Shown piece after piece: positions 25,023 to 38,500 of a DNA stretch of 64,000 bases. The notes under the pieces were generated by a model. That model saw only the letters and a list, made by a program, of their open reading frames with translations. It was not told the origin of the DNA and did not search any database. A program made the translations under genes and the position numbers. The first letter of the stretch is position 1. Each line of letters opens with the position of its first letter. Origin of the DNA: Balanoglossus misakiensis (taxonomy: Eukaryota; Hemichordata); NCBI GenBank assembly GCA_040954595.2, contig CM082584.2, positions 11,036,001-11,100,000 on the forward strand. The letters are read 5' to 3'.

Positions 25023-26874
25023 ATGTTAAGAATAACACTCATTTCGCTCCTCGCAGTATCCGCCGTTTGGTGTGACAACTGTAATTTGCCACCAAGGCTG
25101 TGGTGTTCCAGCGAAGAAACTTCAAAAAATTGCGGGGTAAGCAACTTCTTTCCAAACTTTTTTTCCAGCACGTTGTTACTCTCAAAAGCAGAATCATGGT
25201 AGTTTTAAACAGTGAGACCTCATTGTCAAATAGACAAGCCATAAAATGCTTAGAGTAGAATGACTCATCACTTTCTTTATTTGCAGGTTGAGTACCAGTG
25301 TGCTGTGTATAAAGCAACTGAAAACTCGGTTAGAACCTCGCCCCTTGTTCAAGTCACTTTGTATTATGAGTCACTGTGTCCAGGCTGCAGAAGTTTCATC
25401 AAGTCTCAGCTGTACCCAACATGGCAAACTATACAAAGCATCATGAATGTAACACTGGTACCATATGGCAATGCTCACGTAAGTTTGCCAGGTGGATAAA
25501 AACACCCTTGTAACTTCCCCCACAGTTGATCACTGTCCTTTAACAAACTTCTGTATTGTCGCCTCAAATGACAGGAAGTCTGTCAACGCCCAACATGGGA
25601 TAATCACAAGACCATTGTCATATGTCCGTTTCTGACACCTCATTAATGACATACAGACACTCTGAATTTCTCTCTTCACCAGATACTGAGTCACATGACA
25701 GTCAGGCCATAGATACAAAAGTAGGGGCGTTTCCCATTGTCCGAAGAAAAAAAATTATTCCCAAAGTAAAAGAAAGTGAAATATTTATCATGTGTGAGAT
25801 GGAAGTAAAAAAGTCAACAAATATGCATGTAAAATATGCATAATTGTTTTTATATTCCATTGTTGTTCTGGGCAGTGTATATAAAGTGGATGACACTGTG
25901 CTCTCTGTTATTTGTTAAAGGAGACACAAGTTGGTGATCATTGGGAGTACGAGTGCCAGCATGGAGAGAATGAATGTATCGGGAACTTGATAGAGACATG
26001 CCTCTTGCATTACAATGACATGAAAACAGCGTTCCCTGTCCTGGCGTGCATGGAAGCATCTGGACAACCTTATGATCCTGCAACCGGACAACAGGTAGCA
26101 TGTTCCTGTCATTTCATTTTGCTTTAAAGGTATTCGGTCACCTAATGGGAAATAAGCTACAGTTACCAGAGCAAACTGAGTTCTAGCCAATCACAGTTTT
26201 CCGTGTACTCACTACTGTTTTGAGAATGTAATTGAAGACCTGAGATTATGATGTGTTATGTCTGCAAATATTTAATAACTCTGAACTTGTGTTTCCGCAG
26301 TGTGCCAGTCAGTATGGAGTTGATTTTGCTACAGTGTTGAAGTGTAGTAATAGTTCACTGGGCAATCAATTAGAGCATCAGATGGCGCTACAAACAGAGG
26401 CACTCAACCCACCACATAACTATGTACCATGGGTAACAGTCAATGGGGTAAGGGTTATACCATTCTATGAGAAGGGGTGGAGATTCTTCCTTGATACAGT
26501 GGCTGATAGTCAGTCAGTCAATCCTGGCTTTATAGAGGTTATTTTTGGTGGAAGAGTAATCTGGGTGCAAAGATTTACTAGTAATCAATTATCAGTTGTT
26601 TTTCTTGAAAAGTTACAAGTATCCAAGTTATCACAAGATAGCATAATAACAGTGCCAGTCAAAACTGTCAATCATTGTAACTGATTTACTCTGTGCAACA
26701 TCTAAAAAATCCAACAGACTAGGAAGATTTTGTTTTTATTCTCTTCAACAGGTTCATACAGAACAGATACAGCAGGAAGCTACCACAGACTTGTTAAAAC
26801 TTGTTTGTGACACCTACACTGGTCCGAAACCACCAGCCTGTACTTCACCACTGGATGTCTGCTACAAACTGTAA
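25023..26874 (+). CDS. IFI30: Gamma-interferon-inducible lysosomal thiol reductase (GILT)
   Basis: Five exons (25023-25136, 25287-25478, 25921-26094, 26301-26447, 26752-26874), all phase 0, encode 249 residues; human GILT has about 250. GILT reduces disulfides of endocytosed proteins in acidic lysosomes, using cysteine as the reductant. Residues 1-17 form a signal peptide ([17 protein letters not shown]). The thioredoxin-like active site is [12 protein letters not shown], a CxxC with Pro-Gly in the middle. The family signature [16 protein letters not shown] matches CQHG-x2-EC-x2-N-x4-C, and PWVTVNG precedes the C-terminal helix. N-glycosylation sequons are present. The neighbours are MMACHC (divergent) and cystinosin (convergent), both tied to lysosomal thiol or cofactor metabolism. 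Confidence 0.95.
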
Positions 26875-27922
26875 ATGAAATCAGGATTATAGTGTCAAAC
26901 ATCATTTTAACTGGTACTCAAAATTATTTTTTGTCATAATTTCCATCCAAATTTTACTCTTATTTACTATTAGAGGTTGAAAGGGACAGTTATTTTCAGT
27001 ATATGAATTTTGTTACACCTTAGATTATATTTTCTACTCCCTACATCGTAAAGAAACTTTCATTATGTGGCTTATCAATGCAACCCATATACACGTACAC
27101 CAATACAAGTGAATTGAGATCAAAACTCCACTATATAAATGGAATTATGAATTATGGGAACGCCAGTTAAGACTGTGGCTGGGTGGTCAAGTATCCTGAA
27201 ACTTCTTTTCAATATCCCAAGTGCCTTAATTTTTTTAAGGAAATAATTTATAATTTACATGTATATTAATTTCAAGAAACAACATTCCTTTGTATAATTT
27301 TGATCTATATTTCAGCAAAATAACTGCATTCCAGTACACAAGATTTGATTATCAAGATATTTCATGATTTTATTTGAAGTTTTCATGGTTTCATTTACAC
27401 AGACTGTACAATGTGTATATATGTCAGATATAACTGAACTTGTAGTATTGATTTTGTCTCTATGAATTCGACAGACTTGACTGCAGCAAGTACATACACA
27501 TTATGCAAATAACTTTCGAGAAGTGTATGTTGTATTAAATCGGCTTCTGCCAATGAAATGACAAGGTCCAGTGGATTCAATGAATATGATATTCAAATAG
27601 ATAAAAAATAAAATCCATATTTAGGAATTTCTTTCATGACCCCAACCAATCTGATTAAATATCTCTTTGTAAAATAAATTCTGAGAAAAGTGGTATGAAG
27701 ACTGTCAAACTGTTCAATAACCATGCAGCTTTACATGCATGTGGATGACCTCAGCATTGGAGAGATAAAAATATATTCATGCAGCCTCATAATTCCAATC
27801 ACAAGACAGTACATAGAATTGCATTCAATGCAGTGTTCATTTCTATTGCAGCTTATGCTATCCCATCGTTTGTCCGACAAACAAGTGTGCGACGCCAGCT
27901 AATATAACTGTTCTGCTTATTT
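26875..27922. other. Convergent 3' UTRs of GILT and CTNS
   Basis: AT-rich with no coding exon. TTTATT at 27369-27374 is a plausible AATAAA signal for CTNS on the minus strand. I see no single clear signal for GILT; AATAAA-like runs near 27607 and 27676 would make the two 3' UTRs overlap. Confidence 0.5.
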
Positions 27923-30174
27923 TCACAAGCCAGAGTACACTTTATTCCCCTTCTTCAACAGTTTTTCCTCCTCATCAGTGTTGATCTCCACGGGTAGGTT
28001 GCCCCTGTACAGTGCGTAATGCTGGACAATGAAGAGAATGTCGAAGAGAATGGAGAACACGCCCAGGCCGAATTTGGTGGGGTCGCCAAAGATCGACTTC
28101 CAGTCATTGTAGTTGTACGAAATGAGAAACATCTGGAGGAGACTGAGAGAGCCACCAGTGAAGTCAAGTAACACATTGCCGATACTCCAGCCGACAGTAC
28201 TCTTGCGTTTGTAGTTCATGTATGCCTAGATGTAAATCAGAAAACAAGGAATGAGATGCAAGCCATTGAGCCATTCATAATAATATCAATATCAATCAGC
28301 ATACTTGTACGATATCAGCAATGCAATTGAGAATCATTACAAAGGGGTATTACCTGAGGGATATATTTGATGAGTGTGACACCCAGCTTGATGTAGGACA
28401 GGTACAAGAGGTAATTCAACCAGGAAATGATACCTCCGTGACTGGATGCAGTGATGATCAATGTGATCAATGCAAAGGCCCAAGCCAGGGAGAGTAACAG
28501 TGCACACACTTTGGACACCCTCTGACCACCACGCTGAAAGTCGAAGATAATAGTTTAAAATCAATTGCTAAAAAGATCTAATATGACATTTACATTGAGC
28601 CCTGCTTCAAATGGTTTGCAGTGGTTGTAGCGCCTTCATGGCTCTGTTTAAGGAATAAGGCCGCTCTCTTCTGACTTTCTCAGTGAATTTTGCTTAGAAC
28701 AAAAGAAATGTACAGTTGTTTGACTACGGTAGTACTATAATAGAAACTCATTCTGTGAAGACTTCTCTGCCTTACCTCATATATACAGCACTGGAATATG
28801 GTGAAGGATGTGACGGCCACAGCATGTAGTGTAAACACAACATCATTCAACTGGACTGGGTTGACACCGCGTGGATGAGATTCTTTGTATTCTGCCTGAT
28901 ATTAGAGGAAAAATAATCATGGAATGAAAGAGGAACGATTTCACATTCTCTGTTCCTCTGCAGCTAGGCCACCACCAGTGACAGTCATTTTATAAATCTT
29001 GGTTCTCATTTGGCCAAGAGATAATGTCAATAGCAAAATCAGAGCATCCACTCATTCACCTTGAGAGTATCCGGCTTGTACTGTCACTTACCCACACTTC
29101 CGGAATCCAGTACATTCCCACATTGTAAAGGCAATATGCTATGAATCCAGTCAGGTTGTATGACAGGAAATCGAAATTCAACCCAATAACACTGAAATAG
29201 ACAACAGAAGGGTACTAATGACCAGCTGCTTTTCATCATGAGCCATATATCCAATTCTCTTTAAACAGACTTTGTATACCTTCTATTAAGCTATGACCAC
29301 AGTGCACGACTTTCCTTGGCAATGGAACAGGCAGGAAATTTTAACCAATTATGTGAATTTAAATTCATGAAAAAAATACACAAAGTTCCAGAAAATGGGG
29401 CTTTAACATTCAAACCAATGACTTTATCTGAAACACTCACCTTTTTCTTTTGAAATTCAGATATATCTGTGGATAAAATGAGACTGACCATGCTGCAAAG
29501 TACATCCATCCAATGACATCTATCAAAATGTTCAACCATTCAACATGTACGACTGATATGTGAACAAAGACATCTGATAACCTGCAATGTGAAATACACA
29601 ATTAAAACACTAGTACGGATACTTGATTTATACTGTGTAGTACATTTCACATACTTATGATTCCACAATTCTAAGATGCACAATTTTTCTTACTCTAGTT
29701 CTGTTGATGATGAATTGAAGTCTATGATGCATTCACCAGCATGGAAGGTCATCACATGCAGCTCTGCTGATGCATTACTCTGTTCAGCTGGTAAAGTCAC
29801 AGACTGGAAAGTAAAAGAAAACACACATCATGGCCTTCAAACATAACAAAAACATTTGATGACCATCATAACATGGCTGAATCAAATTTCATCATTATCA
29901 GCAGCAGCTGTGACAGGCGATCAAGGACACTTTCCTTCATTCGAGAGAAAAACTGTCATACATTTACCTCTTCAGTAAGATTGGCCACCCATGGTAAATT
30001 ACTGGTGGGATAGATTTCCGCGGACTGTTGTAATGCTTGATTGACAGTTATCTTGACAGTGTCCGAATTTCCTAGCTCGATGACAAGATCTCCCGGAGAC
30101 ACTTCCAAAATCGTCGTGTTTTGTTGATACGTCGAACGACAAAATTGTAGGATGATCAAGAGTTTGAATAACAT
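27923..30174 (-). CDS. CTNS: Cystinosin, lysosomal cystine/H+ exporter
   Basis: Seven exons in transcript order (30174-29968, 29803-29694, 29581-29441, 29191-29092, 28895-28776, 28533-28354, 28225-27923) encode 386 residues; human cystinosin has 367. It exports cystine from lysosomes with protons. A signal-peptide-like start ([12 protein letters not shown]) leads a glycosylated luminal domain (NTT, NLT, NAS, NSS). Seven helices follow with two PQ-loops: [20 protein letters not shown] and [20 protein letters not shown]. The next helix holds [15 protein letters not shown], with the Asp known to couple protons in human, and the [14 protein letters not shown] block is intact. The usual C-terminal GYDQL lysosomal signal is absent. 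Instead the tail carries an acidic dileucine (EEEKLL) and ends YSGL. Confidence 0.95.
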
Positions 30175-30605
30175 CTTGACGGGTTTGCGGTAAATGTCAC
30201 AATAGTTGGGTCATCACAAGTTCGGAAATGGGACGAGACTGCACTGTCACGGTACGGACAATCAATCAATATTGTTTGGTGCAGCTGGCTATAGCTAGCA
30301 GACAACTGAATGATCAATGATCACATGACTTAGAGTCAGGTGACTGGTGTTCTATCTGCGCAGGTCTGTTTCAACAAATAAGTTTGCGGTAACATAACAA
30401 TTTTACGATATCTGTAGCCATTGATTAAGCCTTATCATTTTAATACAACAAATGAGTTGTTTAATTTATAAGAATTTGAGCTATAAAGTCTAGAATTCAA
30501 AACTGAGCTGCGCAGTGCTAGTGCGAGAGGAATGTGTATTTGCAGAGGATACGTAAAAGGGTAAAACTGTCGCAAAAGGAAACATACAGGATTGCTTGTG
30601 GTAAC
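30175..30605. promoter_or_regulatory. Divergent CTNS / MRPL55 promoter region
   Basis: 431 bases lie between the start codons, with a paired E-box at 30321-30344. No open frame of note is present. Confidence 0.6.
30321..30344. promoter_or_regulatory. Paired E-boxes in the CTNS/MRPL55 promoter
   Basis: TCACATGAC (30321-30329), five bases, then GTCAGGTGAC (30335-30344). The second box is the reverse complement of the second box in the MMACHC/GILT promoter and is one change from the CLEAR palindrome. It lies about 150 bases upstream of the CTNS start codon. Confidence 0.5.
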
Positions 30606-31398
30606 ATGGCGAAAGGAACATGTATTGTGGGGTGAGTTATTCGCGATATTGGCAGTACACGTTTAATTAAATATGATACATAGTCTGCAGATCACTCTCT
30701 CGTGTATATTGTTTGTGGTGTTGAACTTTCCTTCCGTTACCATACCTGCAGCACCGTAGGCGTAGCTCGACTTTGCTTCATACTATCATTCTTATCATAG
30801 TCCCATGCTTACAAGTTACATCTTACTTCATCAAAAATTGCTTGTAGGGTCTCATCCATATTTAAGGAAGTTTGCAGATCTTGTCGAATGGTACAAGAAC
30901 CATGGTTCCTGCCAGCAGCTTTGAGTAGCAGTCAGACTATGATTCCCCACAGACATGGCTCAAATCGATCTTCAGTTGCCATGACAAATCGCAAAGTGTA
31001 TCCTCGTCTATACCCGTGCTTATTGGTCAATCCAGATGGATCAACCATCAGGATAAAATACTCTGAACCAAGAAAAATATTGAAGGTAAGAGTTAAAACC
31101 CCAGAAGGTATTTTTGGGTTGTACTTGAAGCAGAATGAACGTTAAATTTTCATTATCAGTGTTCAAGATGCAGAATGTATAGACACGTTACTGATGCCCA
31201 TGTTGTTACACATCATAATGCAATTCTGTAAATAATGTCCTGTTCTTGCAGTTTCCATTGGACTTGAACACACTCACGGCAGAGCAGAAAAAAGCCAGAC
31301 TGGTGAAATTTCAACCCAAGAAGAAACTCATATCAGATGATGACATTGAAGACGATTTCAGTGTAGATGACTACAGCCATCTGTGGAAAAAGAAGTAA
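30606..31398 (+). CDS. MRPL55: Mitochondrial large ribosomal subunit protein mL55
   Basis: Three exons (30606-30631, 30848-31085, 31252-31398) encode 136 residues. It is a component of the mitochondrial 39S ribosomal subunit. The N-terminal ~50 residues are basic and low in acid, as expected for a mitochondrial presequence. The family core is RKVYPRLYPCLLVNPDGST, followed by IRIKYSEPRKIL and PLDLNTLTAEQKKARL. The C-terminus ends in an acidic stretch then HLWKKK. The first coding exon is only 26 bases; the joined frame uses GVSSIFKEV, since other frames of exon 2 hit stops. ATTAAA at 31543-31548 is a likely poly(A) signal. Confidence 0.9.
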
Positions 31399-32123
31399 CT
31401 GGTTACCGGAAATCTGCAGGAGTTGGGGACTTTATTTAAGAGCCTGGAGATAATCGTGGCCATCATAGTTTTCATAAGATTCAATTCCACAATTCCCTTT
31501 CTGAACTTTGATGAAAATATATGTGTTTTGTATTTTTATGGAATTAAAATACTCAGTTCATAAGAGTGATCAAAATTATTTAATGACTTCTTCAACATGT
31601 TCACATTTCTTGGGATGTCCAATGTAGACGCTCCAGACAATTTACCTTGACCAAGTTTACTAATTACCGTCACCCTACCCCTTTCAGCTTATTTTCTGTA
31701 ATAAATGGAGGCATCGTAGCAAGACCATACACAGTATACAACGCGATTGGCATGGGCACGTCGATACCACATCAACCCATAGCATGGAGAAGTAGCTTTT
31801 ACATTTCAAAATATGGCACCGTGGTTTCAAACACAGTTATTAATAGACATTTTTACCTGCCACTTTTCGGCTCTGAGAATTCCTGGTATCTGTTTCATGC
31901 CAAGGGCTAAAGCTGGTTTCGCCATATATAGTATTCAGGCATGTTCTTCGATGAATATTTTCGTTCTATTTCTAGGTTCCTGTATTTTGCTACTTTTACC
32001 GGTATGTCCGTACTTAAACCAGGCGCGGTAGCGTAGGCACACGTAGTACACGTATCGCACCGTGCAGTGTGTAGTGCAAAAAAGCATTTGCAAGATATAG
32101 TCACTTAGCAACAGCGGAAGAAG
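31399..32123. other. MRPL55 3' flank and METTL24-like promoter
   Basis: I see no coding exon with family support. Two overlapping short frames (31647-32031) are probably chance. From about 32020 the sequence is richer in CpG, consistent with a promoter. Confidence 0.5.
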
Positions 32124-34660
32124 ATGAAAGTTACTACTGGATTTTTGCGTTGCCTTGGTATTCTGTGTGCCGCTTCGACTGTCCTGTTTTTGATGTATAT
32201 TCTGAGTAAGTCACGAAAGCTTACTGATATATTTGAGAGACATTTCCGTGAAATTCGCTGACTGTTTGTAGGGACATTCATGCAAAAAATCCATTTCCCC
32301 CAAAATTTGTGTGATCTATAAAGTGTACATGGTTTATTCCCGTGTACAGATGTCTCCTGTTGTCTTTCTTGTTAGGCCTATTCCATCTATATATCCGGCA
32401 TCTCTGCTCATTTATCTAGCTTCTAGCTTCTTTCTTTGATTTCTTACATTTCTTGTGTGTTAATTGTGTAATCCAGGCAGGCGATCTCCTGATGGAAAAT
32501 CCACTTCACTATCGGTAGGTGATGCGTCAGTTACTTTGAAAAAAAAATTGATGGAACAAGCTACCGCCTTGTTTCAGAAACTGTGGGGGTTTGCTCTTTT
32601 TTAGCAGTAGCAAACTTGTCCCTATAATGCAACCGGTGGTCGTACATCCACCCGGACTCTCACAAACTACAAAAATAGCAATCTGGGAATAGTAATATTT
32701 GATATCATTTCAACAAGTAATAATTTACCACCAACATCGGGAAATCATGAACGGTACAATGACAACGTGACGAGCAGAATTTTGGAGACAATTTAGATTG
32801 AAGACTTAAAATTCTTTCCTTGTTCAAAGACAATGGAAGTACAGTCGGGCAGCAAAACCCGTAACCATGCTAAAGCGATGGGACAAAGAGAAGATGATCA
32901 AAGCGATGCAGCTGACAGACGACGAAAGACAATGGAAGGAAGACGAAAATACAACCGAGACGATTACAACATTCTGAAAACGCTTGATGGCGGCGAACAC
33001 GGTCCCTGTTTGCGCCAACGATTCCTAGATGCCATCAACACACCTACAGATGCTTTCACTGATCTATTCACTTATGAGGAGGCGGCTTCTCTCCTGTTGG
33101 ACATGTTATCATCAGTAGGATACAGTTGCTATGACAGTCGGAGAATGGGTACTCCGTTACCCGGAGACAGTGGCTACGATGTATGCATGGATGTCGGCAT
33201 CACACCCGGGCATTGCATCGTATATTCTATTGGGTCAGTAGTTTACCCTCTTCCTTGTCAATCATCTCTCATGACAACTTTCGTTTCTTTGTATATATTA
33301 TATTTTAATTCATGTAAGTCATGTCCAGAGTCAGTGTGCGCATAAAAAGTATGTTAATTGTCTTTTTCATCGCAGGACGAGAGATTTGTGGTCATTCGAT
33401 GACGCAATGGCGGAATTTGGTTGCAACGTATTTTGCTTTGATCCACTGTAAGTGCGCATCCTTTCCCATACTGATACCTCAATTCAATAAAGATAATGCA
33501 AAAGAGGTTGATACCAACACTCATCAAAACTGCCATTGCCAGACCTCAGCAGTATTTCGTTGAAATCTACCAAAGTCTCAGGCAGTCAGTCTTCTGCGCA
33601 CGTGTGGTGAATGGATTCCCACATACAACCCCCACACTGCAGTAAATCCCATAATTTGTCCCGATTTCAAGCCTATCTATGTCTTCGACGATACATTCTA
33701 TCGGTGTCATCTTTCTTTTACATAATCCACTTCAGTAATGGTCTGAAAGAACACCAGCGTTCGGAGCGGGTGATGTTTTACGACATTGGACTCTGCGGTG
33801 AAGATGACGATCAGCGCAAGTTTGTTGGATATGATGAGCCCGTTAAATGTAGAACTCTGGAATCGCTGAAGAAGATGCTACACCACGAAAAGGTGAGGAA
33901 ACTTATTCCGACAAACGGCTGTACAGGTCGGGTACCAACAAGAAAGAAAAAAGACAGAAAGACAGAAACAAACAAACAAATAAGGACATAGACTGTTGAC
34001 AGACATGAAGGCGGACGGGCAGGCAGACGTGACAGGTAGGAAAGCAAGTACACGCCCATGCAAAAGACAGAAGAATAGACGAGACGGACGGCTAACTGGC
34101 TGAATATAGATAGACAGATAGATAGAAAAAGATACACAGGTAGACAGGCAGGCATTTAGACACACATGTAGGCTATCATGCACAACACACATATATTGAT
34201 TGATAGATCGATATTAATTACATATTAGATGGATGGATGGATAGATGCAGAGATATAGGCTTATATCGATAGATAGGTATGTAGATACTAGTAGGTGAAG
34301 AGTACAAATGTAAACTATTGCAAATGTTTGTTGCAGCATGTGCTTGACGTTCTCAAGATGGACATAGAGGAAAGCGAATTTGAATGCTTACCGCAGATAA
34401 TTGAGAGCGGCGTGTTGTCCACCGTCAAACAAGTCGTCTTCGAACTCCACTTGTGGAAGCCGCATGTTGTTGGACGAGTATTCGAGATCTGTCAATACCT
34501 CGGCGCCCTGCAACACAAGTGGGGCTTCGAGTTGTTTTATACCCGCGAGGTTTACATGAAGACGCATCTGAGACATAAATTTGGAGAGACTCTCGGTGAA
34601 CTGGACACAAATTTTGAGATTGGTTGGGTGAACACGAAATTTCTACAGCCCAGACCTTAA
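32124..34660 (+). CDS. METTL24-like membrane-anchored methyltransferase-domain protein
   Basis: Six exons (32124-32205, 32477-32514, 32830-33233, 33376-33447, 33736-33892, 34337-34660) encode 358 residues; human METTL24 is similar in length. Residues 5-28 form a hydrophobic signal-anchor (GFLRCLGILCAASTVLFLMY), so the catalytic part should face the secretory lumen. A charged, low-complexity linker follows. The methyltransferase-like domain (Methyltransf_22 type) shows CIVYSIGTRDLWSFDDAMAE, then CNVFCFDP, then VLKMDIEESEFECLPQ, where the acidic pair matches the conserved DIE of the family, and VVFELHLW. The donor after exon 3 is the less usual GTCAGT. The substrate is unknown for the family. 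AATAAA lies at 34860-34865. Confidence 0.85.
33945..34290. repeat. Degenerate GACA/GATA simple-repeat tract
   Basis: Tetranucleotide-like GACA, AACA, GATA and GATG runs in the last intron of the METTL24-like gene. They produce long artificial Leu/Ser/Cys-rich frames on the minus strand. Confidence 0.8.
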
Positions 34661-35541
34661 AAGTCCAACCTCTATGCCAAATTTAGTTCCAAGTGACATA
34701 CATCAGATAATTTGTCTGACAAGATTGTGCAATGTCCTCAAAAAGTGGCTGTGGCAACTCTTCTGCATAATTAGTTTTCACTTTACATATTACTTTCACT
34801 TATCTTAAACTCCTAAAACATTTTACATAGCATATGTGCAGTTTCCTTTGACCAAACTCAATAAATCGACATTATAGTATTAGATTACAGGCTTCTTGTG
34901 ACTTCATCTGTAAACAAATTGACACACTCCATTGCGAAAAAGCACATGCTATCCATAGTAACTGTCTTGTCTAACCGATTGGTACATGTACTGAGTTGGG
35001 AAAAAATGTCTGGCCACCATGAACAGCCATCCATACCCAATCGTAAACAGTTAGGCATTGAATGATCGTTTCTAGTAGGTTCTGAAGAGTATTATTGTCG
35101 AACGTACGGAAAGGGAACAGATGATTTACATGTAAATATTGTTCTTCATAGTGAGTGTCTTGGAGTGAAAAGGTAAAAGAAATATAGCGCTTGTCTTCGT
35201 TACTATTTCCATTGCGCTGCGGCTCTGATATCGATAGTGCCTTCTGATTTGCTGAAACTTTGAGGTCAAAGGTTAAATGCGCATTAATATATATTTGGCC
35301 TCATCTCGCAACTTTTCTCATGAAAAGGCGCTAAGTCAAGTCGGATACAGAAAAATGGCCGTTTTGTTATTATTTGGGGTTAATTTTTTAATTTTAAGTG
35401 TAGTATCGACCCCGCAACTGATTTTTCATTTAAAAACCAGGGCCTATATTATTGCGGATGGAAACAAATCACGCTGTACATCGGTCGGCACAACTTCTTT
35501 GAAGTTTTGTATACACTCAGTTACCACAAGATGGCGTAACT
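34661..35541. other. Intergenic region between METTL24-like and LRR genes
   Basis: Contains the METTL24-like poly(A) signal at 34860-34865 and presumably the LRR gene promoter. The open frame from 35277 has a hydrophobic start but does not fit the spliced LRR frame. Confidence 0.5.
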
Positions 35542-38500
35542 ATGAGAATCTCCAGCCAGGTAAATACAAGGTGTTACGCTTGTTTCACGGTCCGATCAGC
35601 ACTAATTTTACCCCCGATCTAACACCGTTTGCTTCTTCTTGCAGCTTCTCCGTTCTCGGGCCAAAGGGCCGCTCCAGTCGGCCGAGTTCATTGACTTGTC
35701 GAACTTGGACATAGGTAAGTGGATCGTTGGTCGTGGATAGGAAATGTACACTGTCAGTCAGGTTGTCGGTATGGAGGTGTCACTTTGCAATCCTTGGGTT
35801 ACACGTTGCTTCGTTGTTATGATTCTCCGAACTTGCTGTTTACTTCGTAGTGGCCATAGAGAGACTTGGTCAGTGTCAAAAGCTCCAAACTTTGCTGCTA
35901 CGTGATAACTGCATCGGTGCTGTCGACAACCTGTCATCATGTTCCCAGCTGTGGAAACTGGATCTGAGCAACAACAGGGTAAGTCTTGATTTACGATCAT
36001 TATGTTTTCGAGGTCTGTGGTTTTAACTTGTTGTGTGACACAAACCAATGGTCTCGGAAACGGCATTACATATATGTTAACCAGAAGGCTGGTAACATGT
36101 TGCCAAAGAGGTACCAGCTGACGATCTATGGGAATACAGGTAGCCAACGCCTCGCGCTGCAATATACCTGTGGATCCACAGCTGATCTTGTTGTTGAAGC
36201 CTTCGTCATATGCAGACATAGGGTCAATCCAAAGCTGGAGTGATCGTGGCTGACATAGCTTCACTTGCAGCAAAAGAAAAAATATTTGCCAGGGGACAGA
36301 GATGGAATAAAAACAGTCAACGTAGTCAATGGTACTTCTGTTACCTTTACTCATACTGCATTATTAAGGGATCTGGTGTATCCAAGATGTAAGATACACC
36401 AGGTCCATTAAGTATCAGTATAAGTAAAGTATATGTGCTATGGAAATAATTTCAATGAGATGCCATAGCTGCAGTGAAACCTAATGAAAAATTCAGTAAA
36501 AGGACTTTTTGATATGAATAGTGTGATTACCCTCAAGCTAAAGTGAATGTCTAACAAAAGATGGAAATGTCTTCAGTGGACTTGTGATAAAGAGAAGATT
36601 GAAGTATTATATCAATTAAAAAACATAATAAAAGTGGAAGCTATTGGGGTTATAGGGGTGGAATGGTTTGAAATAGCGTGTTTTGGGGATTTGTTTGTTG
36701 CATTGAGTCAGTCTACATCACTGAAAAGCTCAGATTAGCTTGAGAGACATAACGATTACAAAATGTTATATACAGTCACGTTCTTGTTGGCTTTATGTCC
36801 GTTTGAAAAACACGCTAATAAAAGGGAAATACCGGCAACGCCTGTTAACGGAGAGTTGCATGACGATTTTAATCGGTGTAGCTCAACAGCTTTTATTAAA
36901 ATTCAATGACGATTCGATGACTTGTTTGAAGGAGAAGTAACATTATACGGGAGCCTCCCTTGTTAAGTATTCAATTTCAAACGGCAATAGAAATCCAAAG
37001 TAACTGTCTACAGGCTTTTGAACTGGGCGCACAACTACAGCGCATTCTTTCATATTTCTTCTTTGGAGACGAAAGTGATAGTCAATAGATAGTCTCTGCC
37101 TGCGAAATAATGATGTTGTGATAACGTGAGGTGGTTTATATGGTGCTAATCATGATATGATTACTATGGTGATGTTTGCTATCATCAACAGAAAAAAATG
37201 AGGGTGAAGTTTGACAGTAAGCGTGATGCTGACTCAAATTTAAATTTAATTCCTTGATAATTTAAAAGTTAAAAAAAAGGGTATCTGAAGCATTGCTTGG
37301 CATTGTGATGCACATATTCTACTGAAACCCAAGATGCCTTGGTGATGTTAATCAATCTTGGCCATTGGAGTCTGCGAGAAATAATTGCAGTCTTCATGGC
37401 AGGTTCCCTAAGAATGCACAGTCGCCTGTGATAATATAACGTAATATCCAATCTATAAAGGTAAAAAGCAACAATATGATCACTGATGGTACCCTGTCCT
37501 CATTGTTCTGTGTGGTTCATTCATTGCTGGGTTACTCCGAATAACGCAGGAACAATAACTGTTGTGTGCTGTGGTGGATCAAAAATTCACCTCTCTGTGG
37601 AGTTACTTGGCAACATCCTCACGAAGGGTCATACACACAGTTGCAAACTGGCGTGGCAATCCAAGAGTGGTTTGTGCACTTTGCAAAATACGACAAGGTC
37701 ATTCCTGTGACCTATAGATTCAAGTAAAATGTTCTTGTACAAATTCAGTATACATTTTTGTACTGTGGAGGATGTTGTGTCCTAGAGAAAGCAATGTTTT
37801 CAAAACTGAGAATAAAAATCCCGTTCTTTTCATTTTATCAATTAAAAAGGTTATCTGCATGACCAAAACTATTGTACACCTTGACATGTTAATTAATGTC
37901 ACTGTGATGGAAAGTCTTCACCGGATATTGATTTCAGCATCCATTCTGCATTGTTTTGTCTAGGGGCTTGTCTTTAGCTTGGAAATGCTGTAATTGTCCA
38001 CCCTTTCATGCCTTTGTGAAATGACAGATCAATAACAGACTGTACATCCTATGCATCCTTGGTGTGGTAACAGTTTTAGACAGTAAACCTTCATATTCAA
38101 AGGAGAAATCATTGTGAACGAAGTGAAAAGTACTGTTCTTTAAACAACATATTAAATAGCAGTCAACATTATGGTTGAGCGTAACTCCAACAGGTGGTTG
38201 CAGTGGGCACTTTTAGTTTATAGGGCATGGATCCCTGTGAATTTAGCATGACATGATTTCATAGTGAGTTGGAGGGCTTGAAATGAGGAGATTCAACAGG
38301 TGGTTGAACCAAGATTGATGAATAGTGTGTTAGACAGGGGGTAACAGTGGTGGAGTGGCTGTGCACTTGCTTGATCCATGGTATGTAGATGTTACCATGG
38401 TGATCACAAAGATGGCAGCCATGGACTAAAACAATGATTTAATTGGCTGAAGTTTTACCCCTGCAGCATCAACCAGCCAATTATGATGTTGGTAGAGTCA

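Noticed and set aside
33811-34192. Cys/Leu-rich minus-strand frames resembling membrane proteins
   Set aside because: They are produced by the GACA/GATA repeat tract on the opposite strand.
35277-35714. Signal-peptide-like start for the LRR protein
   Set aside because: The frame does not join the LRR exons in phase and reads through a plausible donor; SDS22-like proteins are intracellular.
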